From contig NZ_QJTJ01000007.1 in the NCBI RefSeq assembly GCF_003217295.1, forward strand, positions 1 through 64,000: 64,000 nucleotides of DNA, read 5' to 3'. Source of the DNA: Ureibacillus chungkukjangi (lineage in GTDB: Bacteria; Bacillota; Bacilli; Bacillales_A; Planococcaceae). The translations under genes were made by a program, and so were the position numbers. Below the pieces are notes generated by a model, which was not told the origin of the DNA, made no database searches, and was given only the letters and a program-made list of their open reading frames with translations. Shown here one piece after another: positions 40,972 through 49,150 of the stretch (within the stretch, counting starts at the first letter, position 1; each line of letters opens with the position of its first letter).

Positions 40972-41445
40972 TTATGTATTCCTTACTGTAACTCTTTCCA
41001 CCCTATTCTCCTTGTTGTTCCATTCTACTTGTATTTCAAATGTACCTTCTTCAAAGAAAAGAGGAAATCTTCTACGTATCGATTCCTGCATCGGCAAATT
41101 GAGCGCATCCTCTAGATTTACCCAAACTAATTTACCTTCTGGTGGATTTTCAAGAAGCTCTCCCTCAAAATCCTTTGTTATGTAATTGAAAATCATATAT
41201 CTAGCCATAGAATCGGGATTTACATATTCATATAGTCCTTTATATACGAGATTTCTAACCTTTAGCCCGGTTTCCTCCTTCACCTCACGAATAGCACTTT
41301 CCACAATGCTTTCAGGAAATTCAACTTTACCTCCAGGTGGAATAAACCCCTTGAAATCATCATGCTGCCTATCTAAAAGCAACACCTTACCTTCCTTTTG
41401 AATCATACAAACTGTCCAAAGCTTATAATTTATCGAATTATTCAT
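40972..41445 (-). CDS. Nudix hydrolase (8-oxo-dGTP diphosphatase type)
   Basis: A 157-residue enzyme with the Nudix box GGKVEFPESIVESAIREVKEETGL at residues 38-61 and the flanking KLWTVCMIQKEGKVLLLDRQ. The group includes MutT-like enzymes that clean oxidised nucleotides. ATG at 41445 follows CAGGAGGAAGTC. It lies 26 bases downstream of a GNAT gene in the same operon. Confidence 0.88.
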   Translation of the reverse strand: MNNSINYKLWTVCMIQKEGKVLLLDRQHDDFKGFIPPGGKVEFPESIVESAIREVKEETGLKVRNLVYKGLYEYVNPDSMARYMIFNYITKDFEGELLENPPEGKLVWVNLEDALNLPMQESIRRRFPLFFEEGTFEIQVEWNNKENRVERVTVRNT

Positions 41446-41471
41446 GACTTCCTCCTGTGTAATTAGCAATT

Positions 41472-42149
41472 TTAGCCCATATGAATGTCAGTGCCAAATT
41501 GAATCAAATCTAATTTTCTAGCTAAAGCTTGAGAGGCAAAATTGTCCCAAGATGTACTATATAAAGCGACTCTTCCTTGTCTTTGAACCTCAGCTGCCCA
41601 TGCATTCGTCACTTCAATTCCATATCCTTTTCCTCGGTAATTTTCATTTGTAAAGACACTTGCTTCAGCAGCCTCTTCTGTTTGTCTTGCGCTACAGCAA
41701 ATTGAAATCGGTTTGTTGTCTTTCATAACGACAAAGCAAGGCTTCTTATATTCAAAATCCTCAAACGTATATGGGAAGTAAGGCTTCAACAGCGCTTTGT
41801 TTTCGTGTTTCACTTGAATGATATTTGAAGAATTGCTTTCTTTGATGTCTGGAAAAACAAATGCAGGTCCCATCCAGAAATCATTAACTTGTCCAACTTC
41901 ATTTAAAATCTTAATAACTTCTGCTAAATCAGTCCCTGCATTTTCCTCAAACACTTTTTCTAGCCTTTCAACAATGTTCTCATCAAGTAAACTGGAAAAT
42001 CTTACTATATTTCTCAACCTAGTTGCCCCGATAAAAACTTTAGGCGCTAAATCAAATGGCGGTTCATTTATCCTAGTTATACGATTTTCAATATCATGCT
42101 GAAAAAGCACCTTGGCATGAATATCCATCACTATGTCATCAGTTAGCAT
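41472..42149 (-). CDS. GNAT family acetyltransferase with N-terminal extension
   Basis: A 225-residue protein. The C-terminal half is a GNAT domain: CFVVMKDNKPISICCSARQTEEAAEASVFTNENYRGKGYGIEVTNAWA. The first 110 residues (DDIVMDIHAKVLFQHDIENRI, VGQVNDFWMGPAFVFP) resemble the GNAT_acetyltran group found in Bacillus, whose acceptor is unknown. ATG at 42149 follows GGAGGTTTGAAA; the longer frame is unused. First gene of a two-gene operon with the Nudix gene. Confidence 0.75.
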   Translation of the reverse strand: MLTDDIVMDIHAKVLFQHDIENRITRINEPPFDLAPKVFIGATRLRNIVRFSSLLDENIVERLEKVFEENAGTDLAEVIKILNEVGQVNDFWMGPAFVFPDIKESNSSNIIQVKHENKALLKPYFPYTFEDFEYKKPCFVVMKDNKPISICCSARQTEEAAEASVFTNENYRGKGYGIEVTNAWAAEVQRQGRVALYSTSWDNFASQALARKLDLIQFGTDIHMG

Positions 42150-42228
42150 TTTCAAACCTCCGAAAGTATCAATAAACTTATTATTCGTGGTGACACGTCC
42201 CGTCCCCTGCTTAAAATTTCTTAGCACG

Positions 42229-42261
42229 AAAAAAGCGTCATCCTCTTTGTAAGGACAACGC
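42229..42261 (-). terminator. Terminator of the diguanylate cyclase gene
   Basis: Stem GCGTTGTCC with GGATGACGC followed on the minus strand by six T. Confidence 0.88.
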
Positions 42262-42272
42262 TCGCAATCTTT

Positions 42273-43577
42273 TTATAGCTGAATACTACTCACTTTATTT
42301 TTCCCATTAACCTTTGAATTGTATAATGCTTTATCAGCCTGGTCGATAAAGCATTTAGGTTCCATATTATTATTAGGTATAACAGAAGAAACCCCAATAC
42401 TAATCGTCACAAAATCAGAGATTTCTGACCCGCTATGATCGATGTTCAAATTTTCTACTGCTCTACGTAATACTTCAGCTTTGGCAATTACTTTAGCAAT
42501 ATCTTGCTCTAATGTGATAATGACAAATTCTTCTCCTCCATATCGTGCTGGAAGTTCTGCAGGATTTTCAAACAAGTCTAATACCGTTTTCGATATTAAA
42601 ATCAAGCATTCGTCACCTAAAACATGGCCATACAAATCATTATATCTTTTAAAATAATCAATATCGAAAATGATAAGATTTATGTTGTTTCTAGCATTTA
42701 ACTGGCGCTTCCACTCTTCCTCAAACTTTTGGTTAAAGTAACGCCGATTATAAAGACCAGTCAAACCATCTTTGTTGGCCAAATTATCCATATACATACG
42801 ATTTACTTCTAATTGCATTCTCATTGAATTGACATTCGAGATTAGATCAGCAATTTCATCGTTCTTAATATACTTTGGTGGTTCTTTTATAAAAATATTA
42901 TTGGAATAATCTTTAACACATTCACTTAGCTCTACGATTGGACGTGTAATAGAGTTGAATTTCTTAAATAGAGTACTCCACAAAACACCAATGGTTAAAA
43001 TAGTAAGTAAGGAACTGCCAATGATGAAAACAATCACTTTATGTATAAAGACCTCTTGTATATGTTTACTTTCTGTTTCAACGTGATTATGTGCAGCTGT
43101 ATAGGATAATCGAAAAGAATCAAAAGCTGTTTTTCCGATTTTTAGTTCCTGTTCAGTAAGGTGTTCATTCACCTTACTTGACTGCACATGTGGAATCCCA
43201 AATTGATTTGTCCAGATTTCGCCATTTTTAATTGTATCTAATACATATAAGTTAAAGCTTGGATACTTATTTATTTGCTTCTGCAAATCTGCTTTTTTAG
43301 TTTTAAATACTATTATCCCATTATAAAATGGTTGTAAAAACTCAATATTCCCTGTTAAGTTATATCCCCTTTGACCAGTTTCTTGATCAATTACAGCGAT
43401 ATAAAGAGCAGTTAAATTTTCGTCAATCTCAATTAGTTCCTTTTGTCTCGCTCCATGCTTATCGACCTCTTTTACTAAATAAACCAAAGAAAGAAGTATC
43501 AAAATTATAAACAATATTGCCGTTAAACCTGTCCTAAACAATAGTCTTTGTCCAAGAGTATGATGTGTATTCTTCAT
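42273..43577 (-). CDS. CHASE3-GGDEF diguanylate cyclase
   Basis: A 434-residue membrane protein that should make cyclic di-GMP from GTP. Order: membrane segment (13-35), extracytoplasmic CHASE3 domain with the signature DQETGQRGYNLTG near 65, second membrane segment (about 180-203), HAMP-like linker, and a GGDEF domain with DGLTGLYNRRYF and an intact GGEEF at 347-351. The inhibitory RxxD site before GGEEF is replaced (NPAELPARY). ATG at 43577 follows AAGGGTGA. It is a single gene; an RNA candidate lies upstream. Confidence 0.92.
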   Translation of the reverse strand: MKNTHHTLGQRLLFRTGLTAILFIILILLSLVYLVKEVDKHGARQKELIEIDENLTALYIAVIDQETGQRGYNLTGNIEFLQPFYNGIIVFKTKKADLQKQINKYPSFNLYVLDTIKNGEIWTNQFGIPHVQSSKVNEHLTEQELKIGKTAFDSFRLSYTAAHNHVETESKHIQEVFIHKVIVFIIGSSLLTILTIGVLWSTLFKKFNSITRPIVELSECVKDYSNNIFIKEPPKYIKNDEIADLISNVNSMRMQLEVNRMYMDNLANKDGLTGLYNRRYFNQKFEEEWKRQLNARNNINLIIFDIDYFKRYNDLYGHVLGDECLILISKTVLDLFENPAELPARYGGEEFVIITLEQDIAKVIAKAEVLRRAVENLNIDHSGSEISDFVTISIGVSSVIPNNNMEPKCFIDQADKALYNSKVNGKNKVSSIQL

Positions 43578-43814
43578 ATGATTTATCACCCTTAATTACT
43601 ATAAAAACACCTACTAAATTTTATCTTATCAAGTTTTAGTAAGCAATAATAAAAAATACCCGAGAATAGTATTTAGAGACTGATACTTCAAGAATAATAG
43701 GCGACTATTCAAAAAAATATAAAAATATATAAAACTCAATAACACAATTAGCCAGTCTACCTATAGAGGATAGGAATACTTCTTTTTAACGATTCTTTCT
43801 TAGAATCCGTGTAC

Positions 43815-44111
43815 AAAAAAGCGTAAACAAAATCTTTATGAGATTGTTTACGCTTTGATAGAGTTATTGTGATTACTTAAATCTTATGTAAGAGTAGCCG
43901 CCCTGCCGTAATTATTATAGAAAGTTTTTAACCACCACTCCTCAAAGTGGGTGTTTGCAAAAGATTTTCTGTGTATCATCATTCACCGCAGTGTGATGCT
44001 CGCCATGCCATCTTCGATCTAAAACTCCCTTTTACAGCTTAAAGGTTAAAACTTAATATTCTACGTACAACGCAGCTTTAATATTATATTAAGATAAACT
44101 TTTCGCCTGCA
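43815..44111 (-). ncRNA. Candidate structured RNA about 300 nt long
   Basis: A gene-free stretch of 600 bases with RNA marks on the minus strand. TTAACT (44146-44141) and TATACT (44123-44118), 17 bases apart, form a promoter. Hairpins follow: 44052-44093 (8-bp CTTAATAT arms), 43977-43998 (CATCA..CAC with GTG TGATG), 43933-43953 (CACCACT with AGTGGGTG), and a terminator at 43856-43815 (GCGTAAACAA with TTGTTTACGC, T6). The terminator ends about 240 bases before the diguanylate cyclase start. It is an independent RNA or a leader; no family recognised. Confidence 0.55.
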
Positions 44112-44182
44112 CAAGTAAGTATATTAGAATAATTTTTTCAAGTTAAACTTTATAGAAAGAGAGGTTTTATTTGCTAATAGTT

Positions 44183-44365
44183 TTATTTATTCCTTTGAGC
44201 TCTTTTCCCGTATTCAATTCCCACATTAAAGATTGCCGAAACCATTGCTATAAAGAAAATTGCTTGAACAACTAAGTTAGCAGTCCATATTTCTAAATAG
44301 TTCATAAAAACAAAAAGCATTAATAATATCGCAGTTAGTATATTTATCAAGAAACGAGCCTTCAT
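44183..44365 (-). CDS. Small two-pass membrane protein, 60 aa
   Basis: Unrecognised. Segments at about residues 5-24 and 29-49, then basic GKRAQRNK. ATG at 44365 follows GGAAGAGGAGTAGATT and lies three bases after the stop of the acetyltransferase gene, so the two share a transcript. Confidence 0.55.
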   Translation of the reverse strand: MKARFLINILTAILLMLFVFMNYLEIWTANLVVQAIFFIAMVSAIFNVGIEYGKRAQRNK

Positions 44366-44368
44366 AAT

Positions 44369-44824
44369 CTACTCCTCTTCCATAAAGGTTTGTAAGTTTT
44401 TTTCTAAAACAATTTTATGCAAACCATTTTCATCAGTATACGTCTCAATAATGTCAAAGCCATTCTTAATATTTAGAATCAACATACCTCTCCATTTATT
44501 CATCGTTTTTGTCTGGACAATGTTATAACCACTGTTTTTTAAATATCGATGCTGCATTTCCATTAAACTAGCGGCTATACCTTGATTTCTATATAGGAGA
44601 TTCACTCCACCTAACCAGCTATAAAACTTATCATTAGTAATCTCATAGCCCATTTTGTAGCCCACTACCCTTTCCCCATCCCGAGCAGTTATGATTAATA
44701 GCTTTGATTTACTCGACATTTTAGTAATCAAATCATCTGAATCTCCGAAAATCGCAACATGTAGGTTTAATATTTCATTTAATATATTGGTATCTGGTAT
44801 TGAATCAAAAATATTATATTCCAT
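44369..44824 (-). CDS. GNAT N-acetyltransferase
   Basis: A 151-residue acetyltransferase. It has VAIFGDSDDLITKMSSKSKLLII, GVNLLYRNQGIAASLMEMQHRYLK as the acetyl-CoA strand-loop near residue 78, and NKWRGMLILNIKNGFDIIETY near the end. The pattern NQGIAASL is the RxxGxA/G-type loop with asparagine replacing arginine or glutamine at its first place. ATG at 44824 follows AAGAAGGGAATAACTA. Acceptor unknown. Confidence 0.8.
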   Translation of the reverse strand: MEYNIFDSIPDTNILNEILNLHVAIFGDSDDLITKMSSKSKLLIITARDGERVVGYKMGYEITNDKFYSWLGGVNLLYRNQGIAASLMEMQHRYLKNSGYNIVQTKTMNKWRGMLILNIKNGFDIIETYTDENGLHKIVLEKNLQTFMEEE

Positions 44825-44947
44825 TAGTTATTCCCTTCTTTAAATGAGATTGAAATTATTACTTAAGAAAGAAATTATCAACCTTTTGTAGAAAAACAAT
44901 ACATAGATTGATATAATACTTTTACAAAGGTAAGGGAGAGAGCTACT

Positions 44948-45346
44948 ATGCAAAACGTATCCAAACGCACTATTCTGTGGATTGTCCCAATAGCTATTAT
45001 AGCAATTTTTTGGTATTTTTATGGCCCACAGGAGGAAATTACAGATAATGAGTACATTACATATATAAAGGAATCGCCAATTCAGGAATCTGGTGCATCA
45101 TTTGATAGCGCGTTAGCCACTACCTGTACCGATAATAAATGGGTGTATTTTAAAACTCAAAAGAATCATAATGTCGTTGAGTTTAAAGGAAAATGTGACA
45201 TTGATAGTCAAGTGAATGATGTGAATTTGCAATTTGTCGTTGAAGATGACCAAAAAGGATTTGAAACCGGAGTTTTACTTCTAGATGGTAAACAGCAAAC
45301 TGAAGATCAGCGTGATGAAGTTTTAAAATTAATAGTTTCTAAGTAA
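44948..45346 (+). CDS. Hypothetical membrane-anchored protein, 132 aa
   Basis: Unrecognised. One N-terminal hydrophobic segment (about residues 9-25, ILWIVPIAIIAIFWYFY) is followed by an extracytoplasmic beta-rich domain with two cysteines (TTCTDNKW and KGKCDID), likely disulfide bonded. ATG at 44948 follows AAGGGAGAGAGCTACT. Single gene with a terminator. Confidence 0.6.
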   Translation: MQNVSKRTILWIVPIAIIAIFWYFYGPQEEITDNEYITYIKESPIQESGASFDSALATTCTDNKWVYFKTQKNHNVVEFKGKCDIDSQVNDVNLQFVVEDDQKGFETGVLLLDGKQQTEDQRDEVLKLIVSK

Positions 45347-45352
45347 ATGGTC

Positions 45353-45391
45353 GTTACCTTAAAGGCATAAAGCTTTTGAGGTAACTTTTTT
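45353..45391 (+). terminator. Terminator of the 44948-45346 gene
   Basis: Stem GTTACCTTAAAG with CTTTTGAGGTAAC followed by T7. Confidence 0.88.
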
Positions 45392-45460
45392 ATTCTCTTA
45401 AAATTCGGGTAAAAATTTGATATATTTTAATAAGATAAACATGTGAAAGTAGGAAATTTT

Positions 45461-46333
45461 ATGAATGTTGCTTCTGTTGCGAAGATGTCTATCGCAATGG
45501 CGATTTTTGGATCTATTGGCTTTTTTACAATTCATACAGGGATTCCTGCTGTTGAACTTGTATTTGTACGCTGTATTTTTGCAACTATATTTTTAAGTGG
45601 AATGTGGTATTTTACTGGTGGACACAAAACCGAAGCTTGGAGTAGACGCGAGGTGCTCCGAACCTGTCTTTGCGGCATTTTTCTTGTACTGAATTGGGTA
45701 TTCTTATTTAAAGCGTTCGAGGAAATGTCCATCTCGATAACAATATCCATTTATAATTTAGCACCGATTTTTGTGTTAATCTTAGGAACTTTATTCTTAA
45801 AAGAAAAAATGACGCTTCAAGGAATTCTAGCTACAATTGTATGTTTCATCGGAAGTATTCTTATTGTAGGAATTGATAGCTTCCAATCTGTTGATCAGCT
45901 ATTGAATTCAGGGTTTATTTGGGCATTACTTTCAGCTCTTTGCTATGCATTAACAATGATTACGAGTAAAACTATACAAAATCTATCACCCTATTCTATG
46001 ACCTTTATTCAAACTGCTATTGGGATCGTGATGCTGTTACCATTTTGCGATTTTGCTGTGTTTAACGGTTTAACAACATCTAATTGGATTTACATTATTG
46101 GCACAGGCTTGATACATACAGGTTTTGTCTACTATTTATTCTTTGATAGTGTTCGAAGTTTACCTACATTTTTAGTATCTGTACTAACATTTGTCGATCC
46201 TGTTGTTGCGATTTTACTGGATATAATTATTCTGTCATTTAATCCAACAGTGCTTCAAGCATTAGGTATTTTGTTAATCTTTGGTGGTATTTTATATACC
46301 ATAAAACCAAGGAAAGAAAAGGCTCAGATATAG
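45461..46333 (+). CDS. EamA/DMT family transporter
   Basis: A 290-residue ten-segment drug/metabolite transporter with two EamA repeats: GSIGFFTIHTGIPAVELVFVRCIFA in the first and GFIWALLSALCYALTMITSKTIQ opening the second. FLVSVLTFVDPVVAILLDI is a typical ninth segment. It probably exports an amino acid or metabolite. ATG at 45461 follows AGTAGGAAATTTT. Single gene, convergent with the methyltransferase. Confidence 0.88.
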   Translation: MNVASVAKMSIAMAIFGSIGFFTIHTGIPAVELVFVRCIFATIFLSGMWYFTGGHKTEAWSRREVLRTCLCGIFLVLNWVFLFKAFEEMSISITISIYNLAPIFVLILGTLFLKEKMTLQGILATIVCFIGSILIVGIDSFQSVDQLLNSGFIWALLSALCYALTMITSKTIQNLSPYSMTFIQTAIGIVMLLPFCDFAVFNGLTTSNWIYIIGTGLIHTGFVYYLFFDSVRSLPTFLVSVLTFVDPVVAILLDIIILSFNPTVLQALGILLIFGGILYTIKPRKEKAQI

Positions 46334-46341
46334 ATTTAGCG

Positions 46342-46376
46342 ACAAAGTCCTTTGATTTATGAAGGACTTTGTTTTC
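46342..46376 (+). terminator. Terminator of the EamA gene
   Basis: Stem GACAAAGTCCTT with AAGGACTTTGTT followed by TTC; serves the convergent pair. Confidence 0.8.
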
Positions 46377-46385
46377 ACATGTAAT

Positions 46386-47210
46386 TTACATACCACTTAA
46401 AACAAAACTGTTTAATGACAAATCTTCTTCACTTGTTACATTCATCTGCTCATAGAAGCTTGTAACAAGGGTCTGTATCATAGGCGGTGCACTAATAAAA
46501 TCACTACGAATACTATTGGCATAGTTCTTCTCCCACAGTCCATCCTGTAAATAAGTTGCATCTACATTACCTTCTTTTATACTTTGAAAACCTGCCTTTT
46601 CAAGTAACTTTTGAATTTGCTTTTTATGAAACAGATTTTGTATATTGCCATCATTTTGTACAAAATTTGCGTGCAAGGCCAGAATGGAGGCTGCAAAAAA
46701 ATGAGGACGCTGTGATAGATAAATAAAATCAAGATCCCACTCAGCAAGGCGAATGTTTTTTGCTATTTTACGTAGCTTGTGAAAATAAGCTAGTAAATCT
46801 TCTGGTCTTTTAAAATACCAGGAACAATGAGATAGCACAGCTACATCAAATATTTCACTTGATTCAAAGGTTTCTAAATCCGTTTCAAAATGGAATGTTA
46901 TCCGTTCTCCCAATGCAGACTTCTTAATTGTATCTGTCGCTTCTCCTAATGTCCAAGGTGCCCCATAGTCTCTGCTTGCAATATCTATGGCGACAACTTT
47001 CCCTTCATTCCCTACTGCGTCAGCTAATGCTACGGAAGTATCCCCCTGTCCACAGCCAATTTCTAGAACTCTCATACCTTTTATAATCCCAAAGGCTTCT
47101 ACTAATTCTAAACGGTGTTGTAATTGAACCTGCTGTACCTCATCTGTTTCAAAGAGCTTATATTTAGATAAAAAGTTATTTGTATTACTACTTAATGCAA
47201 CAATTGCCAT
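46386..47210 (-). CDS. SAM-dependent methyltransferase, class I
   Basis: A 274-residue cytoplasmic methyltransferase. Motif I VLEIGCGQGDTSVALA lies near residue 48, motif II VVAIDIASRDYG follows, and VAVLSHCSWYFKRPEDLLAYF corresponds to motif IV. The C-terminal 100 residues are helical and carry no known motif. Substrate unknown; the SAM-binding core is clear. ATG at 47210 follows CTGGAGGTGGACT. Confidence 0.85.
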   Translation of the reverse strand: MAIVALSSNTNNFLSKYKLFETDEVQQVQLQHRLELVEAFGIIKGMRVLEIGCGQGDTSVALADAVGNEGKVVAIDIASRDYGAPWTLGEATDTIKKSALGERITFHFETDLETFESSEIFDVAVLSHCSWYFKRPEDLLAYFHKLRKIAKNIRLAEWDLDFIYLSQRPHFFAASILALHANFVQNDGNIQNLFHKKQIQKLLEKAGFQSIKEGNVDATYLQDGLWEKNYANSIRSDFISAPPMIQTLVTSFYEQMNVTSEEDLSLNSFVLSGM

Positions 47211-47281
47211 AGTCCACCTCCAGAGTATTTAAGTCTCTTACTTTGTATTCTACTTAAAAGAGGTATTTCCCTTTACTTAAG

Positions 47282-47322
47282 AAAAGCCTAATTTCTCACT
47301 TGAAAAAGAGAAATTAGGCTTT
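47282..47322 (-). terminator. Terminator of the CotF-like gene pair
   Basis: Perfect 15-bp stem AAAGCCTAATTTCTC with GAGAAATTAGGCTTT followed by TCTTAAG on the minus strand. Confidence 0.85.
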
Positions 47323-47349
47323 AAACTTAAGATTTAAAATAGAAATTTT

Positions 47350-47667
47350 TTAATTATTCTTTACTGAATCTAAAACAAAATCTGCTTTTTCTAAATCATG
47401 CTTCATTTGTTCATCTAAATCATATGCATGGTACATTTCGTTTTTAATCATATATTGAGCAATCTTATCATGCGTATCAATTGCAATATCCAATTCACGG
47501 CGCAACAGCTTTTTTAATGAAGGAGTTGCTGTTTCTGTAATAGCTACAGAAAGATTTCTTACTCCTGCTTTAGCCGATACAAGTAAATCAGTTGCAATTG
47601 CTAGGTCATCAATCATTGGCATTTCAAGCTGTTCGTTATTGGTTTCATCTGATTTTTTTGCTGCCAT
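47350..47667 (-). CDS. CotF-like spore coat protein
   Basis: A 105-residue helical protein of the Coat_F group (B. subtilis CotF/YraF-like). The core IDDLAIATDLLVSAKAGVRNLSVAITETATPSLKKLL forms the helical bundle, and HDKIAQYMIKNEMYHAYD carries the tyrosine- and histidine-rich end usual in coat proteins. It should be laid down in the mother cell during sporulation. ATG at 47667 follows GGAGGAAATATAAA. Second gene of a pair with 47689-47892. Confidence 0.8.
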   Translation of the reverse strand: MAAKKSDETNNEQLEMPMIDDLAIATDLLVSAKAGVRNLSVAITETATPSLKKLLRRELDIAIDTHDKIAQYMIKNEMYHAYDLDEQMKHDLEKADFVLDSVKNN

Positions 47668-47688
47668 TTTATATTTCCTCCATTCTTT

Positions 47689-47892
47689 TTAGGCACTTGC
47701 ATCAGCAAGTACTTTTCTTAATTCTTTAACCGCCTTTGTTGATAGTTCTAGGTCTTCCTGGATAATGTCTTTAAGCTCCTCATCTTGAACCATATCCACA
47801 AATAATTTACTTTTTGTTACACAGGCAGTTTTAAAAATTAAAACTTCATGTGCCTCTAATTGCTCGTGTAGTGCAAGTTTCTCAGTTGCCAT
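47689..47892 (-). CDS. YraD-like spore coat protein, 67 aa
   Basis: A short helical protein resembling the YraD/CotF partner type: LALHEQLEAHEVLIFKTACVTKSKLFVDMV, then EELKDIIQEDLELSTKAVKEL. The single-helix-pair size is typical of the small subunit encoded next to the CotF-like gene. ATG at 47892 follows TAGGAGGTAATGAA and the stop is 21 bases from the next start, so the two are one operon. Confidence 0.75.
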   Translation of the reverse strand: MATEKLALHEQLEAHEVLIFKTACVTKSKLFVDMVQDEELKDIIQEDLELSTKAVKELRKVLADASA

Positions 47893-47972
47893 TTCATTAC
47901 CTCCTAGTTCGATTATGTACTACAATTACCCTGTAAAACTATTTTCAATCATAGATTTAGTAGTATCCACAC

Positions 47973-48012
47973 AAAAAAACAGACAAAGAAAAGTCTCCTT
48001 TTCTTCGTCTGC
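47973..48012 (-). terminator. Terminator of the cvfC-like gene
   Basis: Long stem AGACGAAGAAAAG with CTTTTCTTTGTCT followed on the minus strand by GTTTTTTTG. Confidence 0.9.
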
Positions 48013-48024
48013 TACACCTACATA

Positions 48025-49140
48025 TTATCTCTCCGTCATTTGCTTCCAAACTGAGCCTTTTGCTTCTTCGCCTTGTTCGATACGGGCGATGGCCATTTTA
48101 ACTTGGAGCTTTACTTCAAATTCTTTGTCATCTTCAGCATCGTGTAATGCTGGTAGACAGCTTTCTGTCCCTGTTTCAAATAGATACATTGCCGCACGCC
48201 AGCGAACAAGCTTATTTTTATCCTTTAGGGCTTCAATCATATATGGTTCAAATTCAACTAATCCTAAGTCACTCATGCAATCTCCTGCTGTACGGCGAAC
48301 CGCGGAGCTTTTGTCCTTTAATGCACGAGCTAAATATGGAACAACCGCTACATCGTCAATCATGCCTAGGTATACTGTTGCTAAACGACGAATAGACATT
48401 TGATCGTCTTCTAATGCTTTTTCAAATAATGGCAGATCGTCTACCTCTGGATCTGGTAGCTGGTCTAATAATTGATAGCGTTTTTGCCAATCCTCTGCGG
48501 CTAAGTATTGCTCTAACGTTACTTTTTCTCTTTCTAGTGTAACTGTGTTTTTCTTACTGGCACCTTCTACAATTTGAGCGACGCGTTGTTCTGGATATGT
48601 CGCATTGAGTTCTTCAATAATCTCATTAGCGATATCTTCTTTTTCACCATATCGAACACCGAAATCTACCCACTTACGTTCAAGAAGGTAATTATCATCG
48701 AATTTGTCGACTTCGATTGATTGAAAGGCTTGTACGAAACGCTCCCCTGCTGAAACACGATGCTCAATCGCTGAATCAAATACTTTTACCTGAAGAGGCA
48801 GACCTCTAAACATTTGTACATGAACAAACACTTCTCCAAAATGATCGTCAGCTTGTACGTCTTCTTGGCTAGCAGCTTCACCTTTTTCGCCTAATGCTAC
48901 TCGTACACTCGCTAAGATTGGCTCCCACTGAAACTTGGCATTTCGTTCAACTGCTAAAAAGTCAGCTACATGGTAAACTCCTTTAACTCCTTCGATTTCT
49001 AGGATAGCTTTGATTTGCTCAGAGGCACCCTCTGTTTTTTCCTTTGTGAAGTTAAAGGCCTTTCCAAATGGAAGCTCCTCGTCTACCACAATTTTCATCG
49101 AATTCGGACTTGGTGTTGGCTCGATTGTTACAATTTTCAT
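48025..49140 (-). CDS. Conserved virulence factor C family protein (NifU-N plus HEAT repeats)
   Basis: A 371-residue protein of the CvfC/YpgR family. Residues 1-85 form an Nfu/NifU N-terminal-like domain (TIEPTPSPNSMKIVV), the middle is the virulence factor domain, and the C-terminus is made of HEAT repeats (IRRLATVYLGMIDDVAVVPYL, VRRTAGDCMSDLG, VRWRAAMYLFETG). The Staphylococcus CvfC influences virulence; the biochemical role is unknown. ATG at 49140 follows GGATAGGAGAGATACT and lies ten bases from the ABC-F stop, so they are one transcript. Confidence 0.88.
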   Translation of the reverse strand: MKIVTIEPTPSPNSMKIVVDEELPFGKAFNFTKEKTEGASEQIKAILEIEGVKGVYHVADFLAVERNAKFQWEPILASVRVALGEKGEAASQEDVQADDHFGEVFVHVQMFRGLPLQVKVFDSAIEHRVSAGERFVQAFQSIEVDKFDDNYLLERKWVDFGVRYGEKEDIANEIIEELNATYPEQRVAQIVEGASKKNTVTLEREKVTLEQYLAAEDWQKRYQLLDQLPDPEVDDLPLFEKALEDDQMSIRRLATVYLGMIDDVAVVPYLARALKDKSSAVRRTAGDCMSDLGLVEFEPYMIEALKDKNKLVRWRAAMYLFETGTESCLPALHDAEDDKEFEVKLQVKMAIARIEQGEEAKGSVWKQMTER

Positions 49141-49150
49141 AGTATCTCTC

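Noticed and set aside
43815-44182. Cyclic di-GMP riboswitch before the diguanylate cyclase
   Set aside because: No GEMM-I or GEMM-II consensus seen; the terminator lies 240 bases before the start, so it is reported as a general RNA candidate.
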